A DNA stretch of 64,000 bases from Bacteroidia bacterium (GTDB lineage: Bacteria > Bacteroidota > Bacteroidia > Bacteroidales > Prolixibacteraceae). The translations under genes were made by a program, and so were the position numbers. The first letter of the stretch is position 1. Each line of letters begins with the position of its first letter. Shown here piece by piece: positions 34,434 to 44,116 of the stretch. The stretch is from assembly GCA_026391655.1 (NCBI GenBank), contig JAPLDR010000018.1, forward strand, positions 88,147-152,146, in the 5' to 3' direction. Under the pieces are notes generated by a model. That model saw only the letters and a program-made list of their open reading frames with translations, searched no databases and had not been told where the DNA came from.

Positions 34434-34519
34434 ATTGAAAGTTATTAAATAATCACCTTGGCAAAGATTTGAAGCCAAAATAGCAAAATGTTTTAACTTT
34501 GCGTCAATAATACTTAAAA

Positions 34520-35519
34520 ATGGATAATAATCCTGTTTATAATGCTTCCATTATCGTAACCAGTGAACTGGAAAATGAACTGGGGAAGATACTTTCCGGC
34601 TATCCCGAAGATAAAATATTTTTGGTTACAGAACAAAACTGTGACAAATATTGCGTTCCGATAATCAGTCAAACGCCTGGATTCGAATATTTTAAAAAAG
34701 TGGTGATCCCTTCGGGAGAAGTGCATAAAAAACTCTCTTCGGTCGAAAAAATTTGGCTTTTTTTAAGTCAGAACGGAGCTGACCGTAAATCACTTGTCAT
34801 AAATCTTGGTGGTGGAATGCTTACCGATCTTGGCAGTTTTGCCGCCTCGACCATGAAAAGAGGGATGGATTTTATGAATATTCCCACCACGCTTTTAGCA
34901 CAGGTCGACGCATCTGTTGGCGGAAAAACCGGATTCAACTTCAACGGATTGAAAAATGAAATCGGAGTGATCAATCAGCCCAATACCGTTCTGATAGACA
35001 CCCGTTTCCTAAAAACAATTGACAGTCAGAATTTCATCTCGGGATATGCCGAAATGATCAAACACGGACTGATTAACTCACCGGAACATTTGGAAGAGGT
35101 TCGCAATTTTGATCTTATAAATATTGATTATGAATTACTTCGCGGAATAATTGCCCGATCGGTAGCTATAAAAGATTCATTCGTACTCCGCGATCCCACC
35201 GAACGAAATATCCGTAAAGCACTTAATTTCGGACATACGATTGGTCATGCTTTCGAAAGTTTCGCTTTAGAATCTGGCTATCCGATTCTTCATGGTTATG
35301 CAGTAGCTTATGGGATGATTGCAGAATTGTATCTTTCGCACAAGGTGTGTAACTTTCCTTTAAGCCTTCTGCCAATTGATGACTCACGATAAAAAGAATG
35401 AAGGAACACGCGTCAATTTTACACTAATCCCTTCAGTCGGGGAAGTGGCCATCAATCAAAACTGCGACAAAGATCTTATATTCGAAGCTTTAAAGTATTA
35501 CAAATCATTGCCTATTTGA
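34520..35519 (+). pseudogene. aroB: 3-dehydroquinate synthase gene with deletion/frameshift near the 3' end
   Basis: The first frame (290 residues) is a clear AroB: VIPSGEVHKKLSSVEKIW, NLGGGMLTDLGSFAASTMKR, IPTTLLAQVDASVGGKTGFN, and the zinc ligands Glu in GYAEMIKHGLI and His in NFGHTIGHAFES and LHGYAVAYGM. It loses frame after LYLSHKVCNFPLSLL and stops at 35392. The proper C-terminus continues in another frame (QLMTHDKKNEGTRVNFTLIP, GEVAINQNCDKDLIFEA) to a stop at 35519. The whole is 1000 bases, about 65 short of a normal gene, which fits one deletion of about 65 bp near 35350-35375. As AroB makes the shikimate precursor, either the cell is auxotrophic or the sequence has an error; the intact aroA next door favours checking the reads. 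Confidence 0.9.
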
Positions 35520-35528
35520 GGATTATCT

Positions 35529-36761
35529 ATGCAATATTTCATCACTAAAGCAGATAAAATACTGAAAGGGGAAATCAAACTTCCTTCTTCAAAAAGCATC
35601 AGCAACAGAGTTTTGATTATCAACTCATTGAGCTATTCACCCTATGAAATTGAAAATCTTTCCGACAGTGATGACACCAAGGTACTGGAGGCTGTTCTGA
35701 ACGCAAATACAAATCATTTTGATATTGGCCATGCCGGAACAGCTATGCGATTTTTAACCGCTTTTTTGTCGAGAATAGCAGGAGAATGGATATTGACAGG
35801 ATCAGAAAGGATGCGGCAACGTCCTGTCGGGATTCTTGTTGATGCGTTAAGAAAACTTGGTGCATCGATTGAATATACCGACAATGAAGGCTTTCCTCCG
35901 CTGCGCATTCTTGGAACATCCTTAAAAGGAGGTGCCATCGAACTCGATGGGAGCGTCAGCAGCCAATATATCTCTGCCTTACTGATGATTGCACCAACCA
36001 TTCCGGGAGGAATAACCTTAAAATTATTAAATCAGATAACTTCAAGACCTTACATCGAGCTCACCCTTAATTTGATGAAGAAGTTTGGTGTTTATCATAC
36101 GTGGAAGGGTAATAAGATCAGGATCGATGAGCAAAACTATCACCCGGTAAAGTTTTCTGTTGAAGCAGATTGGTCAGGAGCCTCCTACTGGTATGCAATG
36201 GCGGCACTTTCCGAAGAATGCGATCTTTTGCTCAAAGGATTACGTTTAAAAAGTTTTCAGGGAGATGCAACCCAGTCGGAATGGTTCAAAGAATATTTCG
36301 GCGTTCAGTCGAAGCAAGAGGGCAATGATGTACGCCTGACAAAGGCAGAAGCTCCCGAAATTAAAATAGTAGAATTGGACTTTGTTGAAAACCCTGATAT
36401 TGCCCAGACTTTTGCCGTTCTTGCGGTCTGCAAAAAAATTCCATTCCACTTTAAAGGATTGTTGACATTAAAAATCAAAGAGACCAATCGAATCCTCGCA
36501 TTGCAGACCGAATTGTCGAAATTTGGAGCTATACTTACTGAACCTAAAAACGGAGAACTGGCGTGGGACGGAACAATTGATGAAAGTTTAGTGAACCATT
36601 CCCCTATCATTGAGACCTACCACGATCATCGCATGGCATTGGCTTTTGCCCCGGCAGCTCTGGTTTACCCCGAAATTATCATTGACGATCCACAAGTAAT
36701 TACAAAATCGTATCCCGGATATTGGGACGATTTGAAAAAGGTTGGATTTAGGATTGAATAG
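35529..36761 (+). CDS. aroA: 3-phosphoshikimate 1-carboxyvinyltransferase (EPSP synthase), 410 aa
   Basis: This is the sixth enzyme of the shikimate pathway, joining shikimate-3-phosphate and phosphoenolpyruvate in the cytoplasm. Visible motifs are LPSSKSISNRVLIINSLS near the start (phosphate-binding Lys/Ser), the NAGTA-type loop as GHAGTAMRFLTAFLS, GSERMRQRPVGILVDALRKL, DGSVSSQYISALLM, KIKETNRILALQTELSKFG and the closing DHRMALAFAPAALV. The length is normal for the family. It follows aroB on the same strand 9 bases after the aroB C-terminal stop, so the two form a small operon. Nothing in it looks damaged. Confidence 0.96.
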   Translation: MQYFITKADKILKGEIKLPSSKSISNRVLIINSLSYSPYEIENLSDSDDTKVLEAVLNANTNHFDIGHAGTAMRFLTAFLSRIAGEWILTGSERMRQRPVGILVDALRKLGASIEYTDNEGFPPLRILGTSLKGGAIELDGSVSSQYISALLMIAPTIPGGITLKLLNQITSRPYIELTLNLMKKFGVYHTWKGNKIRIDEQNYHPVKFSVEADWSGASYWYAMAALSEECDLLLKGLRLKSFQGDATQSEWFKEYFGVQSKQEGNDVRLTKAEAPEIKIVELDFVENPDIAQTFAVLAVCKKIPFHFKGLLTLKIKETNRILALQTELSKFGAILTEPKNGELAWDGTIDESLVNHSPIIETYHDHRMALAFAPAALVYPEIIIDDPQVITKSYPGYWDDLKKVGFRIE

Positions 36762-37024
36762 CTTATTAAGGCTTCTGGCTGCTTGCAACTATACACTGGC
36801 AATTAACACTTTGCAAGGAATAAATTGACATTTGAAAACCAGAATAATCCTTTTAGAAGGCAGATTAAGTACTCAATGCCAAATAGTTGGCAACAACAAG
36901 CAAGTAGCTGGCTGCCAAAAGCAAGTAGCGAATTCTAAAATCTTTACAACTGCGGAATATTATTCTGTCCCTATATTTCGTTATAGAGCCCGAATTATTA
37001 TCTTTGTTCATCATCCTAAGCAAT

Positions 37025-38305
37025 ATGTCGATCCAGCATTTAATCCCCGACGAATTCATCAGGTTCCTTTTGGTACTCGTTTTCTCTTTGATCATAGGAC
37101 TCGAACAACGCCGACATCATATTGCTGAAAATGAAGAACTTCTGTTTGGTACAGACCGAACTTTTACCTTTATAGGCTTATTAGGTTACGTTTTGTTTAT
37201 TGCAGACCCCAAATCATACCTCCCTTTTCTCTCCGGATTTGTAATTATCGGCCTTTTGCTTGCCATTCAATATTTTCAGAAAATCAGTCAGCATAACAAT
37301 TATGGCTTGACCAGTTCGATTTTAGCATTACTGACTTACTGTCTGCCAATTATGGTTTTCACGCAACCTGCCTGGCTCCTTCTTTCGTTTGTTGTTGTTA
37401 TACTGATACTTACAGAACTAAAGAGCCATCTTATTTCTATTTCAAAGAAAGCATCCGAGGAGGAGTTCATTACATTGGCTAAGTTTATCGCCTTAGCCGG
37501 GGTGATTCTGCCACTCCTTCCTGATCAACCTATATCTGATCAGATCCCCATCTCGCCCTACAACCTTTGGCTGGCTATAGTTGTAGTTTCCGGTATTTCG
37601 TACATCAGCTATCTACTCAAAAAATTTGTTTTCCCCGATTCCGGTATCATGCTGACCGGGATTCTCGGCGGATTATATAGCAGCACCGCAACAACCGTGA
37701 TTATTGCCCGCCGCCAAAAAGTGGGAAGTAGCGGGGCAAAAGCAATATCAGCGATCATGGTAGCTAATGGTATGATGTACCTGCGAATACTTGTTTTAGC
37801 CTTTCTTTTCAATGGTGCAATTGCAACGGCTCTGATCATCCCCTTCCTCATCCTTTTTGCAATCTGCATCATACTTTCTAAATTATCCGGTAAACACGAT
37901 GATTCAATTTCGCCATCTTCAGCAGATGACATGAATACAGCAGGCAATAAAAATCCGCTTGAACTGAAGACTGCTGTAATATTTGGATTACTGTTTGTCT
38001 TCTTTGCGATCGTAACCGAATATGTAATGAAAACCTATGGAACCTCTGGTGTAACCTCGCTCGCCTTCATTGTCGGAATTACTGATATCGATCCCTTTTT
38101 ACTCAATCTGCTCCAGCATACAGGAGGAATTACTGAAACAACTGTGGCATTGGCAATTATTAATGCCACCAATAGCAATAACATCTTAAAAATGATTTAT
38201 GCCATTACCCTAAGCAGCAAAGACTTAAATAGAAATCTGATTGTCAATTTTTCCATCCTGATTATTTCAGGTCTTGCCGTCTCTCTCCTTTTCTATCTTA
38301 TGTAA
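37025..38305 (+). CDS. MgtC/DUF4010-family membrane protein, 426 aa
   Basis: The ATG at 37025 (MSIQHLIPDEFIRFLLVLVF) is preferred to an in-frame TTG 21 bases upstream. The N-terminal third has an MgtC/SapB-like signature (RFLLVLVFSLIIGLEQRRHH, DRTFTFIGLLGYVLF). The rest is DUF4010 with about ten helices, including GIMLTGILGGLYSSTATTVI, ARRQKVGSS and AIMVANGMMYLRILVLAF. The role is unknown; a transport or ion-related function is often suggested for DUF4010. It stands alone after aroA, with a 263-base gap holding no recognisable gene. Confidence 0.85.
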   Translation: MSIQHLIPDEFIRFLLVLVFSLIIGLEQRRHHIAENEELLFGTDRTFTFIGLLGYVLFIADPKSYLPFLSGFVIIGLLLAIQYFQKISQHNNYGLTSSILALLTYCLPIMVFTQPAWLLLSFVVVILILTELKSHLISISKKASEEEFITLAKFIALAGVILPLLPDQPISDQIPISPYNLWLAIVVVSGISYISYLLKKFVFPDSGIMLTGILGGLYSSTATTVIIARRQKVGSSGAKAISAIMVANGMMYLRILVLAFLFNGAIATALIIPFLILFAICIILSKLSGKHDDSISPSSADDMNTAGNKNPLELKTAVIFGLLFVFFAIVTEYVMKTYGTSGVTSLAFIVGITDIDPFLLNLLQHTGGITETTVALAIINATNSNNILKMIYAITLSSKDLNRNLIVNFSILIISGLAVSLLFYLM

Positions 38306-38681
38306 ATCTTTATCAAGTCATTATTTGTTAGGTGTTGTCAGATAAAAAGCAAATTTCCTTCAGTTTTTCAATTTAATCTGAACTTATATACGTTCCATTT
38401 GTTTTAATTTCAAGTCTTTTCGATTCCGAATATGCCAAACAAAGAGAAAGCAACCCGACTTCGAAATTTCACTTTTGAAAAAAATCGTCGCATTGCCAGG
38501 AGATTTCTTTTTATGTATATTTTTACATCAGATAGATAATACGGTAAAGTATTTACTAATTTTAACACTAAATATACGCTTAAGTTCAGATCGGTATAAT
38601 TAAGTTGAAAAATAAGTATATGTCTTATTTACAGTTACATATCAGTTCAAGTTCAGTTTCAGCATAAACAGCAATACAAAA
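38306..38681. other. Intergenic region upstream of the hybrid sensor gene
   Basis: A 376-base A/T-rich interval. I see no ORF with support, no RNA and no terminator, and no convincing TAnnTTTG box at the right distance from 38682. It presumably holds the promoter of the hybrid sensor. Confidence 0.5.
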
Positions 38682-41600
38682 ATGAAAAATTGCAGATACA
38701 AATTACTCATTCTGGCTCAGTTCATTTCATTATTGACTTTTGCACAAAATGAGCAAATAAAATTTGAGCGAATAGGAACAGATAAAGGATTATCCGATCC
38801 CAACGTTATGTGCGTAACGCAGGATAGCCGCGGATTTATCTGGGTCGGCACGCGCAACGGATTGAATCGCTACGATGGTCATCAATTCAGGGTATTTTAC
38901 AGCGATCCATCTGATTCAGGAAGTTTGAGCAGCAACTACATTCAAAAAATTATAGAAGACTCTAAGGGGAACATTTGGATTGCCACATCAGGTGGAGGAT
39001 TAAATAAATTTGATCGTGAAAAAAACCGTTTTAAACAGTATACACACAATCCTGATAATCCAAACAGCCTGTCCGGGAATATTATCAGTAACATCCTTGA
39101 AGACAAAACAGGTAAATTCTGGATTGCCACCAACGACGGAGTCAACCTGTTCGATCCGGCTAAAAACCATTTTATCCGATTTTTCCATGATAAAAATGAC
39201 TCTTCCACGATCAGTGACAATAATGTAACCGACGTATTCGCAGATAGTAAAGGTGATTTCTGGTTTGGAACACAGAATGGAGGATTGAATCGCTTTTCGG
39301 GTAAAGACAGCACATTTGTCAGTTATAAAGCCGACAGCAGAAACCGCGAAGCAATTTCGGGAAACAATATTTACACAATTTTTGAAGACAGCGGGCACCG
39401 TTTCTGGATCGGCATTACTGGCGAAGGTCTGGATTTATTTAATCGTGAAACTGGTAAATTTCGCCATTTCAAACATTCTTTAGATGCCAATTCGCTGTCT
39501 AATAACAATATACTTTGCCTCAACGAAGATAACAATGGTAATCTTTTGATCGGAACAGAGAATGGCGGAATTAGCCTTCTCGATTCCACATTGCAAAAAT
39601 TCGGTAATTATATCAACGATGAGATCGATGGTAACAGTTTGTCTTCAAACTCAGTGCATTCAATAACAAAGGATAACGAAGGAAATATTTGGGTTGGAGT
39701 ATTTGCCGGCGGAATCAACTTGTATAAAAAAAGTACCGCCAGTTTTAATCATTATAAACACAACTCATCAGCGGGTAGCCTTTCAAACAACTTTGTTCTA
39801 AGTATTTATGGAGATCGCAATAAGAATTTATGGGTTGGAACCGATGGCGGAGGCTTAAACTGTTTTGATCAGAAAACCGGTAAATCGTTTCTGTATAAAG
39901 AGAATCTTACTCAAAATAGTATTGCCGGAAACTATATTCTCACATTAGCTGAAGATGATAAAGACAACCTTTGGATTGGAACCTGGGGAAATGGCATGAG
40001 CAAGCTTAATCTTAAAACACAAAAATTCACCAACTTCAAGGCAGACAATCATAACCAGGGACTGAGCAGCAACAATATCTATGCTATTACGGTTACCAGG
40101 GACGGTAAAATATGGATTGGCACTTTTGGCAGTGGGTTAGATATATACGACGATCAATCGAACAAATTTATCCACTTTAAAAACAACAAAAACGACAAGA
40201 ATACTGTAAGCGACAATAAGATTTATACAATTCTTGAAGACAAAACAGGAAATATATGGATCGGAACTTCTGACGGAGGAATTAATCTTTTCGAACCAAA
40301 AACAAACAGCTTCATTCGATTTAACAAAGAGAATAAAAATTTGACAACCAATACGGTATACTATTTAATGGAAACCAGGTCCGGAACAATTTATGCCTGT
40401 ACTCCTTATTCCGGACTGAACTATTTTGATCCATCAACACGTCGGTTTATCCCTATCGAATCCCGGAATAATTTTGCAAGCGACTACATATATGCCGCTT
40501 TGGAAGATGAGCAAGGTAATATTTGGGTTAGTACGAATAAAGGGATATCGGAGTATAATCCGAAAACTAAAGCAATTAAAAATTATTCTGTAGAGGATGG
40601 TTTACAGGGGGACGATTTTAAACCTCATTCTGCTTTCAAAGCAAAATCGGGAATGCTCTATTTTGGAGGAATCAACGGATATAACTCTTTTATGCCTGAT
40701 AAAATCATAGCGAGATCATATGATCCGCCAATTGTTCTAACTGATTTTCAGCTTTTTACTAAAAGTGTTCCAATTACACAAAATGAAAAGGATTCCTCAC
40801 CTCTGAAGCGGGATATATCCGAAACAAAATCAATACGTCTTTCATATAACCAGTCTGTCATCACTTTCGAGTTTGCATCGCTGGATTTTTCCTCTCCGGA
40901 TAAAAAAATCTATGCCTATATGATGGAGGGGTTCGACAGTGATTGGAACATTGTCGGAAATAAAAACTCCGCCACCTATACGAACCTGAGTCATGGGGAA
41001 TACATCTTCAAAGTAAAAAGCCAAAACAGATCGGGTGAATGGTCATCTAAAATCCTTAAACTGTATGTTACAATTGTTCCCCCTTTCTGGTTAACATTGT
41101 GGTTTAAGATACTGGCCTTTATCTTCATTGCCGGAAGTCTTTTGGGTTTCTACAAGTATCGTATGTTTGCAATAAAAAAACAAAGAAACAAACTGGAAAT
41201 ACTTGTAGATAAGCGAACTGCACAAATCGCAGAACAATCGAAGAAATTGAAGGAACTCAATACCGAATTGCAAAGTCAGTCGGAAGAGCTGCAAAATCAA
41301 AAAATGCTGGAGTCCAAGGCTCGTCAGGAGGCAGAAAATGCCAATCAGGCCAAGAGTACTTTTTTGGCTACCATGAGCCACGAAATACGTACCCCGATGA
41401 ACGGGGTTATTGGTATGTCAGCCCTACTATCGGAAACTAAGCTGTCTGAAGAACAACGGGAGTATAACGATACGATATCAACCTGCGGAGATAACTTACT
41501 GACAGTTATCAATGATATCCTTGATTTTTCGAAGATCGAATCGGGAAACATGGAATTGGAACACGAAGATTTCGATTTACGCGGTAGCGTCGAAGAGGTG

Positions 41601-42908
41601 ATGGATCTTTTTTCGCAAAGGGTGGCCAGCAAAGGTCTCGACCTGATCTATGAGATTGATTTGGACGTACCTACTCAGATTGTGGGGGACAACCTAAGAT
41701 TGAAACAAATCCTTATAAATCTGATTAATAATGCGATTAAGTTTACCCACATTGGTGAAGTATATCTTAAAATATCCCTTATTTCGAAAGACCCGGACAG
41801 TTCTAAAATTGAGCTGGGATTTCAGATCAGTGATACGGGCATTGGGATTCCTGAGAATAAAATCGGGGGTTTGTTTGATGCCTTTACTCAGGTTGATGCC
41901 TCAACCACACGCAGGTATGGAGGCACAGGATTAGGTCTTGCTATTTCAATGCGCCTTGTAAAGCTGATGGGTGGAGTAATCAGGGTAGAAAGTCAGTTAG
42001 GAATTGGCTCCACGTTTATTTTTTCGATTCAAAGTTCAACGAGTGCCAAAGAGCGGATTATGCCCCACTCCGGAAACGTTAATGATTTTAATGACAAAAA
42101 GGTTCTGATTGTTGACGATAATCAAACCAATCTAAAAATACTTAAGATTCAGCTTGAACAATGGAGATTAGTTACCCGTCTGGCTTCATCGGCACGCGAA
42201 GCTCTTGATATTCTGAACGATCCTAAAAATGATAAATTCGATCTTGTAATCACTGATATGCAAATGCCCGATATGGATGGAGTTGAACTTGCAACAACCA
42301 TTAATGGAAGCAAAAATCCACCTCCGCTGATCATGCTGAGCTCCATCGGAGACGAAACGAAGAAAACCTATCCCGACTTGTTTACATTTATTCTAACAAA
42401 ACCGGTCAAACAACAACGACTCCTTAAAAGTCTTCAGATGATATTTGCTCCACAAAAGTATCAATCTGTTTCGGATGATCAGTATGGAGGGATATTAACA
42501 ACCTCATTTGCAGAAATTTATCCGTTAAAAATACTTATTGCTGAGGATAATATGATCAATCAGAAACTGATTGAAAAGGTTTTGCAAAAGCTTGGCTACC
42601 TCCCTGATACCGCTTATGATGGAATTCAGGTACTCGATTCACTTAAAGAGAAAGTCTATGATGTCATTTTAATGGATGTTCAGATGCCTGTAATGGATGG
42701 ATTTGAAACAACCCTGGTTGTTCGTCAAATGACAATTGTTCAACCCTATATCATTGCTATGACTGCTAACGCTATGTCAAACGACAGAGATGAGTGCATC
42801 AAGATAGGGATGAACGATTACATTGCCAAGCCAATGCGCCTGGCCGAGATTATGAAAATTCTAAAAAATGCGGCTGCATACTTCGCTTCGTATAAAATAA
42901 CACAATGA
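38682..42908 (+). CDS. Hybrid two-component sensor kinase with periplasmic propeller and two receiver domains, 1408 aa
   Basis: A signal peptide (residues 1-21) is followed by fourteen two-component-propeller repeats (patterns such as [15 protein letters not shown] and [15 protein letters not shown]) forming a periplasmic sensor. A Y_Y_Y domain ([18 protein letters not shown]) and a membrane helix near residue 810-830 come next, then a coiled coil. The HisKA domain has His900 in [15 protein letters not shown], and the ATPase has [21 protein letters not shown] and [13 protein letters not shown]. Two receivers follow, with Asp1192 ([11 protein letters not shown]) and Asp1332 ([12 protein letters not shown]). 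Classical Bacteroidota HTCS end in an AraC DNA-binding domain; this one ends in a second receiver, so it must signal through another protein. The target is unknown. A strong terminator follows at 42940-42977. Confidence 0.93.
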   Translation: MKNCRYKLLILAQFISLLTFAQNEQIKFERIGTDKGLSDPNVMCVTQDSRGFIWVGTRNGLNRYDGHQFRVFYSDPSDSGSLSSNYIQKIIEDSKGNIWIATSGGGLNKFDREKNRFKQYTHNPDNPNSLSGNIISNILEDKTGKFWIATNDGVNLFDPAKNHFIRFFHDKNDSSTISDNNVTDVFADSKGDFWFGTQNGGLNRFSGKDSTFVSYKADSRNREAISGNNIYTIFEDSGHRFWIGITGEGLDLFNRETGKFRHFKHSLDANSLSNNNILCLNEDNNGNLLIGTENGGISLLDSTLQKFGNYINDEIDGNSLSSNSVHSITKDNEGNIWVGVFAGGINLYKKSTASFNHYKHNSSAGSLSNNFVLSIYGDRNKNLWVGTDGGGLNCFDQKTGKSFLYKENLTQNSIAGNYILTLAEDDKDNLWIGTWGNGMSKLNLKTQKFTNFKADNHNQGLSSNNIYAITVTRDGKIWIGTFGSGLDIYDDQSNKFIHFKNNKNDKNTVSDNKIYTILEDKTGNIWIGTSDGGINLFEPKTNSFIRFNKENKNLTTNTVYYLMETRSGTIYACTPYSGLNYFDPSTRRFIPIESRNNFASDYIYAALEDEQGNIWVSTNKGISEYNPKTKAIKNYSVEDGLQGDDFKPHSAFKAKSGMLYFGGINGYNSFMPDKIIARSYDPPIVLTDFQLFTKSVPITQNEKDSSPLKRDISETKSIRLSYNQSVITFEFASLDFSSPDKKIYAYMMEGFDSDWNIVGNKNSATYTNLSHGEYIFKVKSQNRSGEWSSKILKLYVTIVPPFWLTLWFKILAFIFIAGSLLGFYKYRMFAIKKQRNKLEILVDKRTAQIAEQSKKLKELNTELQSQSEELQNQKMLESKARQEAENANQAKSTFLATMSHEIRTPMNGVIGMSALLSETKLSEEQREYNDTISTCGDNLLTVINDILDFSKIESGNMELEHEDFDLRGSVEEVMDLFSQRVASKGLDLIYEIDLDVPTQIVGDNLRLKQILINLINNAIKFTHIGEVYLKISLISKDPDSSKIELGFQISDTGIGIPENKIGGLFDAFTQVDASTTRRYGGTGLGLAISMRLVKLMGGVIRVESQLGIGSTFIFSIQSSTSAKERIMPHSGNVNDFNDKKVLIVDDNQTNLKILKIQLEQWRLVTRLASSAREALDILNDPKNDKFDLVITDMQMPDMDGVELATTINGSKNPPPLIMLSSIGDETKKTYPDLFTFILTKPVKQQRLLKSLQMIFAPQKYQSVSDDQYGGILTTSFAEIYPLKILIAEDNMINQKLIEKVLQKLGYLPDTAYDGIQVLDSLKEKVYDVILMDVQMPVMDGFETTLVVRQMTIVQPYIIAMTANAMSNDRDECIKIGMNDYIAKPMRLAEIMKILKNAAAYFASYKITQ

Positions 42909-42939
42909 TGACTGATTGAAAATTATTAACGTTAGTAAC

Positions 42940-42977
42940 AAGAAAACAGTGCCGAAAGGCACTGTTTTCTTGTTTTT
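42940..42977 (+). terminator. Intrinsic terminator after the hybrid sensor gene
   Basis: A perfect 14-bp stem (AAGAAAACAGTGCC with GGCACTGTTTTCTT), a GAAA tetraloop and a GTTTTT tail lie 31 bases after the stop codon. Confidence 0.92.
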
Positions 42978-43447
42978 CGGCACAGTAACAACATAAAAAA
43001 TTACTGGTATATTATAACGATTAAGGTTATTTTGACTGTAGTCTGAAAACGTATATCCCTTCCTCCTATAGTAATAAGTAGGTCGAAAGATATAATGTCG
43101 TATATATTTCATGCATTTCACGTATTACGCAACTTTGATTGTCTTTTTCCCGTTTTTTACAGACCTGATGTCCCTATGGGACTATTATGCAACATATTGC
43201 AACTATTTCTATAAATATAAAATCCATAAGGAATCAGGCCGAAACCTATTGAAAAGTACAATTCCGCTTTTAAAAATACGGCATTACATAATTTCTATTA
43301 CTTAGTGTTTGATTGAGTCATTGATTTTTATAATTTAATTTCAAAACCAAAAATAATACTCTTTTGGCTTTTGCGACTCTCACAAAAGCTCAATTTCAAG
43401 CACAAGGACTCTTTCACTTGTTCAGTGCTTCTCTGTGTCAGGATTTT

Positions 43448-43499
43448 CCTACAAGAAATTAAGTGTTTTCCCTACAAACATATAGCATTTCTCCTACAA
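43448..43499. repeat. Three CCTACAA direct repeats at 22-23 bp spacing
   Basis: CCTACAA occurs at 43448-43454, 43471-43477 and 43493-43499, each after a T/C run (TTTTCCTACAAG, TTTCCCTACAAA, TTCTCCTACAAG). Spacing of about two helical turns upstream of the receiver-domain gene is compatible with a regulator site; no regulator is known. Confidence 0.4.
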
Positions 43500-43591
43500 G
43501 CTCCTCCTTGTTGTGTCAATACTTTTACAAGGGTATTTATTCCGACTTATTCAACCTATCAGATAAAAAAACGACTATTAAAAAAAAACAG

Positions 43592-44035
43592 ATGATACTT
43601 GAAGCACCTCATAAAAACCTCTTTATTTCAGAAGATTCGCAAAGCGGAATTCTGACAGCCTCATTTGCAAAAGATTATCCATTAAAAATACTTATCGTTG
43701 AGGATGATATCGTCAATCAAAAACTGATTGAAAGAATTCTTCTTAAACTTGGTTATCTGACAGATACAGTCTCTGATGGAGTTCAGGTACTCAATTCGCT
43801 TGTAAAGAAAGAATATGATGTTCCTGAGATGGATGGATTAGAAACAACCCGATATATTCGTCGACAGAAAATTGAGCAACCCTATATCATTGCCATGACT
43901 GCAAACGCGATGTCAAATGACAGAGAAGAGTGCCTGCAGATTGGGATGAACGATTATATTGCAAAGCCAATGCGGTTAGCCGAGATTATTAAGATATTAA
44001 AAACTGCAGCATCCTGTGTTCTTGGAAAAAATTGA
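43592..44035 (+). pseudogene. Partial duplicate of the hybrid sensor's last receiver domain, phospho-Asp segment deleted, 147 aa
   Basis: From the ATG at 43592 the protein runs parallel to the C-terminus of the 1408-residue sensor: GILTASFAKDYPLKILIVED corresponds to [20 protein letters not shown], and the endings with [18 protein letters not shown] also match. At KEYDVPEMDGLETT the sensor has [17 protein letters not shown]. Exactly seven residues (ILMDVQM), including the phosphoacceptor Asp, are missing in frame. The acidic pair (VEDD) and the Lys of AKP remain. It cannot be phosphorylated normally; it could be a decaying copy or act as a phosphorylation-independent competitor. It may or may not be expressed. 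Confidence 0.75.
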
Positions 44036-44116
44036 TAATCTATAATCGTTATTGATTAATATTTAGCATATTAGGCACATTTTCAAATTGCCTCCCTTTG
44101 TCTGAGGAATCACATT

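Larger units (their letters stand above)
42909..43591. other. Long intergenic region between hybrid sensor and receiver fragment
   Basis: It holds the terminator 42940-42977 and three spaced CCTACAA repeats (43448-43499), but no supported gene. A possible 64-codon ORF at 43111-43305 has no recognisable features. The composition is A/T rich. Since the following gene is a duplicate of the sensor's end, this region probably covers one duplication junction. Confidence 0.55.

Noticed and set aside
36762-37024. Possible small genes between aroA and the DUF4010 gene
   Set aside because: ORFs on both strands overlap each other and show no family signature or ribosome site; treated as intergenic.
43111-43305. 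64-codon ORF with a hydrophobic, Tyr-rich start
   Set aside because: No signal peptide of proper form, no homology visible, A/T-rich region; probably chance.
43448-43499. CRISPR array
   Set aside because: The repeats are only 7-12 bp with no spacers of proper length and no cas genes nearby.
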